Below, one piece after another: positions 8,507 to 14,724 of a stretch of DNA of 19,930 nucleotides. This stretch comes from Acidimicrobiia bacterium (GTDB lineage Bacteria > Actinomycetota > Acidimicrobiia > Spongiisociales > UBA5794), in the NCBI GenBank assembly GCA_013003515.1, contig JABDIW010000023.1, positions 1 to 19,930 of the forward strand, written 5' to 3'. The translations under genes and the position numbers were made by a program. The notes below the pieces were generated by a model that searched no databases, was not told where the DNA came from, and worked only from the letters and a program-made list of their open reading frames with translations. The stretch's first letter is position 1. Each line of letters opens with the position of its first letter.

Positions 8507-8806
8507 TCAGCCCTTCAACGCGTCGACTTCGGTGAAGTCGATGCTCCGACGGTTGCGATACATGAGAAGTACCAGGGCGAGACCGACGCCGACCTCGGCG
8601 GCGGCGACGGCGATGACGAACACCGCGAACACGTCACCCATGACGTTGTCGCGGAAGGCTCCGAAGGCCACCAGGTTGATGTTGACCGCGTTGAGGATGA
8701 GCTCGACCGACATCAGGACGAGCACACCGTTGCGGCGGGTGAGGACCCCATAGACGCCGATGCAGAAGAGGGCGGCGGCGAGCAACAGGAACTGGTTGAG
8801 CATCAT
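8507..8806 (-). CDS. nuoK: NADH-quinone oxidoreductase-type subunit K
   Basis: 99 aa, three membrane helices, the usual length of this MrpC-like subunit. The helix-2 segment GVLTRRNGVLVLMSVELILN holds the conserved Glu of the proton path (MSVELILNAVN). The second Glu is in helix 3 (VAAAEVGVGLAL). Two consecutive ATG codons start the gene. ATG at 8806 is chosen because GGAAGGAG lies about ten bases upstream, the best Shine-Dalgarno site inside the cluster. The gene starts seven bases after the nuoJ stop and is followed by nuoL after two bases. Confidence 0.95.
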   Translation of the reverse strand: MMLNQFLLLAAALFCIGVYGVLTRRNGVLVLMSVELILNAVNINLVAFGAFRDNVMGDVFAVFVIAVAAAEVGVGLALVLLMYRNRRSIDFTEVDALKG

Positions 8807-8813
8807 GGTTCCG

Positions 8814-9536
8814 CTACTCCTTCCTGGCCACGACGACGGCGCCGATCAGGGCGGCGAGGAGGAGGACCGACACGGCCTCGAACGCCACGATGTACTGCGA
8901 GAAGATCGAGTCGGCGATCTCCTTGTTGTTGCCGAACACCTCGGCTCCCGGCACGCGACGTTGCAGCTCGGGCGGGAGGGATTCGAACTCGGGCGTGTCG
9001 ATCAGCACCTCGTCGCTCGAGGGGCCGACGATGCCGAGGGCGTCGACCACCGGCGTGGGGAGGTCGTCGATCTGGTGGGATTGCGGTTCGTAGGCCACCG
9101 GGTTGGGCTCGCTGAACACGATCTCGGTGTTCTCGTACCCGTCGATCAAGGCGAACGCCATGACGACGAAGAGCAGCAAGCCGACGACGACACCCATGGT
9201 GCGACGCTCCGATTCGACCGTCTCGTCATCGCCGAGGCGGGCGCGGGTGAGCATTATGCCGAACAGGAACAGCACGACGATGGCACCGATGTACACCAGG
9301 ATCTGGGTCGCTCCCACGAAGTCGGAGCCGACCAGGATGAACAGTGCCGCCACGCCGGCGAGCACGATGACGAGGTACAGCGCGGCGTGCACGACGTTGC
9401 TCGTCGTCACCATCTTGACGGCGGAGAAGAGCATGAGGCCGGCGATGATGGCGAAGGCGACGTTCTCGGGGATGTCGAACTCGGCCCGGGTCAGTCGATC
9501 GCCCGTCTCGGCCAGTACGAGAGCGGCGGCGCTCAC
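8814..9536 (-). CDS. nuoJ: NADH-quinone oxidoreductase-type subunit J, with enlarged loop
   Basis: 240 aa membrane subunit next to NuoK/NuoA/NuoH in complex I. The helix-3 signature GATQILVYIGAIVVLFLFGI (75-94) is intact; in the family this helix carries the pi-bulge linked to coupling. Five membrane segments are visible at about 24-42, 50-70, 75-96, 114-132 and 214-236. Between the fourth and fifth lies an acidic, proline-rich stretch of about 80 residues (133-212), longer than in E. coli NuoJ. The start is GTG at 9536, whose bases overlap the nuoI stop as GTGA, implying translational coupling. The open frame upstream of this GTG only shadows nuoI. Confidence 0.94.
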   Translation of the reverse strand: MSAAALVLAETGDRLTRAEFDIPENVAFAIIAGLMLFSAVKMVTTSNVVHAALYLVIVLAGVAALFILVGSDFVGATQILVYIGAIVVLFLFGIMLTRARLGDDETVESERRTMGVVVGLLLFVVMAFALIDGYENTEIVFSEPNPVAYEPQSHQIDDLPTPVVDALGIVGPSSDEVLIDTPEFESLPPELQRRVPGAEVFGNNKEIADSIFSQYIVAFEAVSVLLLAALIGAVVVARKE

Positions 9537-10066
9537 TTGGGCACCTTCCTGACCTTGGCCTCGGACCCCGCCTCGTAGGTCTCGAACTCGGGGACGGTCT
9601 CCATCCACTCGCCCAGCCGGGTCTTGTCGTGGAGCAGGTCGGCGATGCGGGGTTCGGAGAACTCGTATTCGGGGCTCCAGAAGAGCGCATCGAACGGACA
9701 GACCTCGACGCAGATGCCGCAGTACATGCACAGCGCGTAGTCGATGTCGAAACGATCGAGGATGTTCTTCTGTCGCGGCTTGCCGCCGGCGCGCCGCGGC
9801 GGCGCCTTCGTCTTGTGGCCTTCGATGTAAATGCACCAGTCCGGGCACTCCCGGGCACACAGCATGCACGCCGTGCAGTTCTCCTCGTGCAGGGCGATCA
9901 CGCCCCGCGCCCGTGGCGCCGGAGTCTCCTTCTCGTGTGGGTACTGGACGGTGACCGCGCCCTTGCTCGGGCTCGGCGGCTTGAGCGGACCGTCGGGGAA
10001 GATCGTCTCGTACGCAGACTTGGCCGTGACGCCGAGTCCCTTGATCAGACCGGGAACTATGCCCAT
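9533..10066 (-). CDS. nuoI: NADH-quinone oxidoreductase-type subunit I (two [4Fe-4S] clusters)
   Basis: 177 aa ferredoxin-like subunit that passes electrons towards NuoB. The two cluster motifs are CTACMLCARECP (Cys 64, 67, 70, 74) and CMYCGICVEVCP (Cys 113, 116, 119, 123). An extra Cys follows the first motif (CPDWC). The linker between motifs contains a basic stretch rich in Lys, Arg and Pro, and there is a hydrophilic tail of about 50 residues. ATG at 10066 was chosen because AGGTG lies six bases upstream. GTG at 10075 is an alternative that adds three residues but lacks a clear ribosome site. In an EFG-less complex this subunit is the likely entry point for electrons from a soluble donor. 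Confidence 0.94.
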   Translation of the reverse strand: MGIVPGLIKGLGVTAKSAYETIFPDGPLKPPSPSKGAVTVQYPHEKETPAPRARGVIALHEENCTACMLCARECPDWCIYIEGHKTKAPPRRAGGKPRQKNILDRFDIDYALCMYCGICVEVCPFDALFWSPEYEFSEPRIADLLHDKTRLGEWMETVPEFETYEAGSEAKVRKVPK

Positions 10067-10082
10067 TGGCTGCACCTGCCCA

Positions 10083-11114
10083 TCAGAACGCCACCTTGAG
10101 AACGCCGGTGATCACGATGTTGAGGAGCGACAGCGGGATGAGCACCTTCCACGCCAAGCGCTGCAGCTGATCCTCGCGGAAACGCGGGTAGGTGAAACGG
10201 AACCAGAAGATCAACAAGGTCACGAGCATGACCTTCGCGAACATGACGATCGGGCCGATCACGTTGAAGAGGTTCGAATCGGGGTCGATCCCGGGCACCC
10301 ACCAGCCCCCGAGGAACAGCGTCGCCGCCACCATCGAGAACACGCCGGCGGTCGCGAACTCGCCGATGAAGAAGAGCAGGAATCGGATTCCGGAATACTC
10401 GGTCATGTAGCCCGACACGAGCTCGGATTCGGCCACGGGCATGTCGAAGGGTGGCTGGGTGAGCTCGGCCTGCATGGCGACGAGGAAGATGGCGAAGCCG
10501 AGGAACTGCGTCAGGATGAAGGGGTTGCCGATGCCGCCCCACCCGAAGATCTCTCCCTCGGCCTGGGCGAGGACGATGTCTTGCATGTTGAGGGTGCCGG
10601 CCTGGATCACGACGCCCATCACGGCGAGCACCAGCGGGAGTTCGTAGGCGATGAGCTGACCCGCCGCCCGAAGGCCTCCGAGCAGTGAGTACTTGTTGGC
10701 CGACGCCCAGCCGGCCATGAGGATGCCGATGACCGAGACCGACGAGACCGCGAGGGCGAAGAAGACGCCGGTGTCGAGATCGACGAACCAGGCGTCGGGG
10801 CCGAAGGGCACGACCAGGACGAGCAGGAACGTGCTCATCAACACGACGAACGGTGCCGCCGCGAAGACGATGCGGTCGGCCTTGCGCGGGAAGATGTCCT
10901 CCTTCTGGAAGGCCTTCCCGACCTCGGCCACGAGCTGAAGCGACCCGGCCGGTCCCGCTTCCATCGGACCGAGACGGCTCTGGACGAAGCTCATCAACTT
11001 GAACAGGTAGATGTAGACGAGGGTGCCGGCGGGGAGGAGCACGGCGACGGCGCCACCGAGCACCCGCAGGGTCGTCTGCTGCCAATAGGCCAGTTCGATC
11101 GAGAGAACGGTCAC
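10083..11114 (-). CDS. nuoH: NADH-quinone oxidoreductase-type subunit H (quinone-site membrane subunit)
   Basis: 343 aa, about eight to nine membrane helices. NuoH forms the quinone tunnel with NuoD and NuoB and links it to the proton channels. Visible signatures are SFVQSRLGPMEAGPAG (42-57), SANKYSLLGGLRAAGQLIAYE (138-158) and the acidic loop PPFDMPVAESELVSGY (221-236). In that loop most family members have PFDLPE(A/G)ESE; here the first Glu is replaced by Val227 (codon GTG at 10434-10436). The start is GTG at 11114, overlapping the nuoD stop as GTGA. nuoE, nuoF and nuoG, which usually sit between D and H, are absent. Confidence 0.95.
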   Translation of the reverse strand: MTVLSIELAYWQQTTLRVLGGAVAVLLPAGTLVYIYLFKLMSFVQSRLGPMEAGPAGSLQLVAEVGKAFQKEDIFPRKADRIVFAAAPFVVLMSTFLLVLVVPFGPDAWFVDLDTGVFFALAVSSVSVIGILMAGWASANKYSLLGGLRAAGQLIAYELPLVLAVMGVVIQAGTLNMQDIVLAQAEGEIFGWGGIGNPFILTQFLGFAIFLVAMQAELTQPPFDMPVAESELVSGYMTEYSGIRFLLFFIGEFATAGVFSMVAATLFLGGWWVPGIDPDSNLFNVIGPIVMFAKVMLVTLLIFWFRFTYPRFREDQLQRLAWKVLIPLSLLNIVITGVLKVAF

Positions 11115-12301
11115 CGGTCGATGTCCCCGAGGATGAAGTACAGCGACCCGAGGATCGTGATGATGTCGGGCACGAACACGCCCTTCAACAGCCAGGGCGC
11201 GATCGAGATGTTGTTGAACGACGCCGAGCGGATCCTCACGCGGTACGGGTGGAGGTCGCCCTTGGAGATCACGTAGTAGCCCATGACCCCGAGGGGGTTC
11301 TCCGTCTCGACGTAGGCCTCACCGGGTGGCACCTTGATGATGCGCGGCACCTTGGCCATGATCGGACCCGACGGGATGTTGTCCAGGAGCTGGTCGACGA
11401 TCTTGCTGCCTTCCCGGACCTCCTGGAGCCGCACCCACATGCGGCTGTAGCTGTCGCCGTCGGGATGGGTCCACACCTTCCAGTCGACCTGGTCGTACAC
11501 GAGGCCGCTGGGCAGGCCGTCACGGCGCACGTCCCAGTCGACGCCGGAGCCCCGGATGTTCACGCCCGAGACCCCGTGGGCGAGGCCGATGTCCTTCGGG
11601 ATGATGCCGATGCCCCGGGTGCGGGCCTGGAAGATCTCGTTGCCGTACATCAGCTCTTCGATCTGATCGCAGAACTCGCGTACCTTCACCATGGCGTTCT
11701 TGGTGTTCTGGATCCAGCCGGCCGGCAGATCGTCCTTGAGCCCGCCGATGCGGTCGAAGTTGGGGTGGAAACGTCCGCCGGTCACGGCCTCGATCTGGTT
11801 CAGCACGTACTCGCGGTCGCGGAAGGCGAAGAAGATCGGGGTGACCGCGCCGACCTGCACGCCCATGTCGCCGATGCCCAAGATGACGTTGGCGATGCGG
11901 CTCATCTCGTGGAGGACCGTGCGGATGTACTGGGCCCGGGGCGGTGCCTCGACCTCCATCAGCTTCTCCGCCGCCAGGATGAACGGCGTCTCGTTGGCGA
12001 AGCTGCCCACCCAGTCGATGCGGTTGACCAGGGTCGTGACCTGCGGATAGGTGCGCACCTCGGCCAGCTTCTCGTAGCCGCGGTGCATGTAGCCGAGGAC
12101 CGGCTCGGCCGCGACGACCTGCTCACCGTCGAGCTTGGTGATGATCCGCAGGGTGCCGTGCGTGGCGGGGTGCTGGGGACCGATGTTGAGGGTCATGCCC
12201 TCGGTCTCGATCTCGACGTTGACGCGCGCGTCGGCGGCTTGCTGGGAGATGTACCGGAGCTTCTCGGCGTCGGAGACGGCGGTCGTGTCGGAGGCGGTCA
12301 T
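11111..12301 (-). CDS. nuoD: NADH-quinone oxidoreductase-type subunit D (quinone-binding), with Tyr-to-Trp change
   Basis: 396 aa, the 49-kDa subunit homologue, related to [NiFe]-hydrogenase large subunits. GPQHPATHGTLR (41-52) carries the quinone-site His48. HRGYEKL (73-79) carries Arg74, matching the Arg methylated in mammalian NDUFS2. FHPNFDRIGGLKDDLP lies further on. In NRIDWVGSF (93-101) Trp97 (codon 12011-12013) stands where E. coli, Thermus, mycobacterial and mitochondrial proteins have the quinone-binding Tyr. The start is ATG at 12301, overlapping the nuoC stop as ATGA; the in-frame codons upstream are only a nuoC shadow. NuoC and NuoD are separate here, not fused as in E. coli. Confidence 0.96.
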   Translation of the reverse strand: MTASDTTAVSDAEKLRYISQQAADARVNVEIETEGMTLNIGPQHPATHGTLRIITKLDGEQVVAAEPVLGYMHRGYEKLAEVRTYPQVTTLVNRIDWVGSFANETPFILAAEKLMEVEAPPRAQYIRTVLHEMSRIANVILGIGDMGVQVGAVTPIFFAFRDREYVLNQIEAVTGGRFHPNFDRIGGLKDDLPAGWIQNTKNAMVKVREFCDQIEELMYGNEIFQARTRGIGIIPKDIGLAHGVSGVNIRGSGVDWDVRRDGLPSGLVYDQVDWKVWTHPDGDSYSRMWVRLQEVREGSKIVDQLLDNIPSGPIMAKVPRIIKVPPGEAYVETENPLGVMGYYVISKGDLHPYRVRIRSASFNNISIAPWLLKGVFVPDIITILGSLYFILGDIDR

Positions 12302-12975
12302 GTGTTTCCGTCCCCGTTGCCATCCCCGTCGTCGTCGCCCGGCATCGGTTCGACGTCGACGATGCCTGGCCACGGCTTGATGCGACGGCTCAGGAGGGCG
12401 AAGTCCTTACGCATCGGATAACCCTCGAACGCGCCCGGCAGGTAGAGCTTTCGCAGGTTCGGGTGCCCGACGAAGTCGATACCGAACATCTCGCTCGCTT
12501 CGCGTTCGTGCCAGTTGGCACCGGCATAGACCGGGATCCAGGTCCGGATCGAGAGGTCGTCGTCGGGAAGATCCGCTTTGAGGGTGACGCCGCGAGCTGT
12601 CGTCACGTCGTTGACGCGCGCCAGCATCTGGAATCGGGTGGCCCCGCCGGCGTAGCCCCATTCCATGGGCTCGGGCTCTTTCGGTTCGGCGCCCTCGAGC
12701 GTCACGTCGACCTGGCTGTCCATGTCGCGCCCGTAGGGAGACGGCATCCAGTCGATGGCGGACAAGAAGTTGAAGAAGCCGAAGCCGAGCTCGTGGCGTA
12801 GCACCGTGGCGGCCTCGACCCACGCCTCGCGTGACACCCGCACCCATATGTCGTCGCCGGGCTTGACGAAGGTCTCGACGATGGCATCACCGAGCTCGGA
12901 CCCGAGGGCCTCGAGCTGGGCTTCGCGGACCTCGTCGACCTCGACGGCATCCTCGGTCTCGACAACATCGCTCAT
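12298..12975 (-). CDS. nuoC: NADH-quinone oxidoreductase-type subunit C
   Basis: 225 aa, the 30-kDa subunit, part of the peripheral connecting arm with NuoB/D/I. The family signature ANWHEREASEMFGIDFVGHP (153-172) is intact and followed by the conserved GYPMRKDF (185-192). A Pro/Glu-rich stretch at about 85-112 interrupts the usual fold between DWMPSP and the FQMLARVND strand. The tail (211-225) is a run of Asp, Gly and Asn. The start is ATG at 12975, overlapping the nuoB stop as ATGA; its stop overlaps the nuoD start in the same way. The frame upstream of this ATG is a nuoB shadow. Confidence 0.94.
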   Translation of the reverse strand: MSDVVETEDAVEVDEVREAQLEALGSELGDAIVETFVKPGDDIWVRVSREAWVEAATVLRHELGFGFFNFLSAIDWMPSPYGRDMDSQVDVTLEGAEPKEPEPMEWGYAGGATRFQMLARVNDVTTARGVTLKADLPDDDLSIRTWIPVYAGANWHEREASEMFGIDFVGHPNLRKLYLPGAFEGYPMRKDFALLSRRIKPWPGIVDVEPMPGDDDGDGNGDGNT

Positions 12976-13475
12976 GATCCCACCACGATCGGGTCGCCGG
13001 TCCAGCGTTCGGCCATGTCCTCGTTCTGGATACGTTCCTGGAGCATGACGATGCCCTCGAGCAGGGCCTCGGGCCTCGGGGGGCAGCCCGGGACATAGAC
13101 GTCGACCGGAATGATCTGGTCGACCCCTTTCGTGACCGAATAGCTGTCCCAGTAGGGCCCGCCACAGTTCGCACACGAACCCATCGAGATCACGTACTTG
13201 GGGTCGGGCATCTGTTCGTAGAGGCGACGAATCGCCGGCGCCATCTTGTCGGTGACGGTGCCCGAGATGACGACCATGTCTGCCTGCCTCGGGCTGGCCG
13301 GGAGCGGAATCACGCCGAGACGCATCACGTCATAGCGAGGGGACGCGAACGCCGCTCCCATCTCGAGGGCACAACACGCCAGCCCCCACTGATAGACCCA
13401 CAGCGAGTACTTGCGGCTCATGTTGAGCAGCGTCGTGAGCGGCTTGGGTATCTTGCCCGATTCGACTAGACCCAC
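12972..13475 (-). CDS. nuoB: NADH-quinone oxidoreductase-type subunit B (N2 cluster)
   Basis: 167 aa, holds the terminal [4Fe-4S] cluster N2 that reduces quinone. The ligands are all present: tandem Cys34-Cys35 (GLACCALEM), Cys101 (GSCA) and Cys131 (VPGCPPRPE). An additional Cys104 follows in GSCANCGG. The start is GTG at 13475, which gives the usual short N-terminus before LLNMSRKYSLW and has AAGGGG about nine bases upstream. It overlaps the end of nuoA by ten bases. The open frame extends further upstream, but that sequence is nuoA read in another frame. Confidence 0.95.
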   Translation of the reverse strand: MGLVESGKIPKPLTTLLNMSRKYSLWVYQWGLACCALEMGAAFASPRYDVMRLGVIPLPASPRQADMVVISGTVTDKMAPAIRRLYEQMPDPKYVISMGSCANCGGPYWDSYSVTKGVDQIIPVDVYVPGCPPRPEALLEGIVMLQERIQNEDMAERWTGDPIVVGS

Positions 13476-13831
13476 CGCAGCATCCCCTTCCGCCAGGCAT
13501 AGATGAGCCCGAGCAGGAGGATGAACACGAAGATCGCCATCTCGACGAGACCGAACAGCCCGAGTGCCTCCAGCCGGCTGGCCCAGGGGAAGATGAACAC
13601 GGCCTCGACGTCGAACAGGACGAACAGGAGTGCGAACACGTAGTAGCGGATGTTCGACTGCGACCACATGTTGCCGGAGGGATCCACGCCCGATTCGTAG
13701 CTCTCGAGCTTCTGTTCCGACGGGCGCGACGGCCGCAGGATCGAGGCGATCCCGAGGAACGCGCCGACGAGCGCGATGCCGACGCCGCCAAAGATTGCGA
13801 CGACGAGATAACTACGAAGGAAGTCGGACAC
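13466..13831 (-). CDS. nuoA: NADH-quinone oxidoreductase-type subunit A, first gene of the EFG-less cluster
   Basis: 121 aa, three membrane helices (about 8-30, 63-83, 92-112). The conserved loop between helices 1 and 2 reads YESGVDPSG (45-53). The second helix carries FDVEAVFIFPWA (73-84), with the acidic pair expected in the family. It is normal in length. The start is GTG at 13831, which lacks a usable Shine-Dalgarno site. A -10-like box eight bases upstream suggests a leaderless message. It is the first gene of a tightly coupled run through nuoN and faces away from the ferredoxin gene. Confidence 0.94.
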   Translation of the reverse strand: MSDFLRSYLVVAIFGGVGIALVGAFLGIASILRPSRPSEQKLESYESGVDPSGNMWSQSNIRYYVFALLFVLFDVEAVFIFPWASRLEALGLFGLVEMAIFVFILLLGLIYAWRKGMLRWV

Positions 13832-13839
13832 GGGGGCTC

Positions 13840-13869
13840 AGGCTATCTGTCGGCTTTTGTCCGGGCCAA
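13840..13869 (-). promoter_or_regulatory. Candidate promoter of the nuoA-N operon (leaderless)
   Basis: On the minus strand, TTGGCC (13864-13869) is followed by an 18-base spacer and TAGCCT (13840-13845). The latter matches the actinobacterial TAnnnT -10 pattern. Eight bases separate it from the GTG of nuoA, so transcription would begin at or next to the start codon. That agrees with the lack of a Shine-Dalgarno site. Sequence pattern only. Confidence 0.4.
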
Positions 13870-13881
13870 GGTCTGCGCCGG

Positions 13882-13901
13882 GACGTTACGAACGTCACGA
13901 A
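13882..13901. promoter_or_regulatory. Candidate operator: inverted repeat overlapping a tandem 9-bp repeat
   Basis: GACGTT-ACG-AACGTC (13882-13896) is a perfect inverted repeat with six-base arms. The same stretch also reads as two head-to-tail 9-mers, CGTTACGAA (13884-13892) and CGTCACGAA (13893-13901), differing by one base. Its centre lies about 58 bases before the nuoA start, just upstream of the candidate -35 box. That is a usual place for an activator. It could also act on the ferredoxin gene on the other side. The regulator is not identifiable. Confidence 0.4.
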
Positions 13902-14030
13902 TGTAGCCGCCAGATCGTCCGATACTGCTGATGTACGGGCGCAAAATCGGGCCCGGATGGAGCCGTGTGAGGGCGCCGCCGAGTACCTAGACTGAGAGAG
14001 GCCCAACACGTATCAGGGAGAGCCGCAGTT
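13902..14030 (+). promoter_or_regulatory. Upstream region of the ferredoxin gene with ribosome site
   Basis: The rest of the 199-bp divergent spacer holds no gene. AGGGAG at 14015-14020, ten bases before the ATG, is the ribosome site of the ferredoxin gene. TAGACT at 13988-13993 could be its -10 box, with only a poor -35 match (GTGTGA, 13965-13970) at 17 bases spacing. The promoter call is weak; the ribosome site is good. Confidence 0.35.
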
Positions 14031-14291
14031 ATGAAGGTTTGGATCGATCAGGACTTGTGCACCGGAGACGGTCTCTGCGAAGAGATCGCACCCGCGGTGT
14101 TCTTCGGCCAAGACGACGGCTTGTTCTACGTGAAGGAATCTGCGGACAATTTCGGCGAGGAGAAACTGTTCGACGGCACGAACAACCCCGCCGGCAGTGA
14201 AGGCATGGCCCGAGTTCCCGACGCGCTCATCGAGAGCGTGATCGAATCGGCCGAGGAGTGCCCCGGGGAGTGCATCTTCCTCGAAGCCTGA
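14031..14291 (+). CDS. Small ferredoxin, [3Fe-4S] type
   Basis: 86 aa, soluble, acidic electron carrier. Cys10 and Cys16 lie in CTGDGLC, and Cys77 is followed by Pro in EECPGECIF. This matches the three-Cys pattern (C-x5-C ... CP) of actinobacterial [3Fe-4S] ferredoxins, in which the second Cys of the classical [4Fe-4S] motif is absent. A fourth Cys81 lies four residues after Cys77, so the cluster type is not certain. A hydrophilic stretch of about 30 residues (38-64) separates the two halves. The ATG at 14031 has AGGGAG ten bases upstream. It is the only plus-strand gene, divergent from nuoA and convergent with the small membrane protein gene (three bases between stops). It might serve the EFG-less complex I or a P450 or other oxygenase; position is the only evidence. 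Confidence 0.88.
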   Translation: MKVWIDQDLCTGDGLCEEIAPAVFFGQDDGLFYVKESADNFGEEKLFDGTNNPAGSEGMARVPDALIESVIESAEECPGECIFLEA

Positions 14292-14294
14292 TCC

Positions 14295-14720
14295 TCACCT
14301 CTCCGGGTCGAGGTTGGTCAGGATCCACCAGGCGGCACCGCCGAGTACTGCCGCAGTCATTCCGTTCGCCATGGCGAACCACAGACGATCGGTCCAGTTG
14401 CTGAATCCCGCGGTCAGGCTGTTCAGCGCCGCCATCACCCCGAGAACGGCGACCACCGCCGCGGCCGCACGCGAGAGCCCGACCAGCCGGGCCGAAACGC
14501 TCCCAGCCGGGGACAGCGCTGCGAGCAGGGCCTGACCGAGCGTCATGATGCCGATCGTCGACCCGATCGGCGCCAGGATCCGACCCAACAGCGATCGGGT
14601 GGTCCAGTCCCGGCTGACCTCGTCGATGCCCTGCACCAGACCGGAGCCGATCCGCAGCGCAATGGCGAGCAGGAGGGCGGTGATGGCGATCTCACGGGCC
14701 TCGTCGCGCGAGATGCGCAC
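14295..14720 (-). CDS. Small four-helix membrane protein of unknown function, after nuoN
   Basis: 141 aa. I do not recognise a family. Four hydrophobic segments are visible at about 10-28, 49-69, 86-106 and 115-135. The short loops suggest a compact integral membrane protein, with a charged N-terminus (MRISRDEARE). The start is GTG at 14720, four bases after the nuoN stop, with GGGAG about nine bases upstream. It is therefore probably co-translated with the L-M-N genes. It has no catalytic motif. It could be an accessory or assembly protein of that complex I, or simply the last gene of the operon. Its end meets the ferredoxin gene end with three bases between, leaving no room for a separate terminator. 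Confidence 0.75.
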   Translation of the reverse strand: MRISRDEAREIAITALLLAIALRIGSGLVQGIDEVSRDWTTRSLLGRILAPIGSTIGIMTLGQALLAALSPAGSVSARLVGLSRAAAAVVAVLGVMAALNSLTAGFSNWTDRLWFAMANGMTAAVLGGAAWWILTNLDPER

Positions 14721-14724
14721 GAGC

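Noticed and set aside
13466..13831. Ser in place of the loop Cys in NuoA (YESG)
   Set aside because: The Cys is typical of mitochondrial ND3; bacterial NuoA, including that of E. coli, commonly has Ser, so it is not notable.
14292..14294. Bidirectional terminator between the convergent ferredoxin and membrane protein genes
   Set aside because: Only three bases separate the stops, and I saw no strong hairpin with a U-tract at either 3' end.
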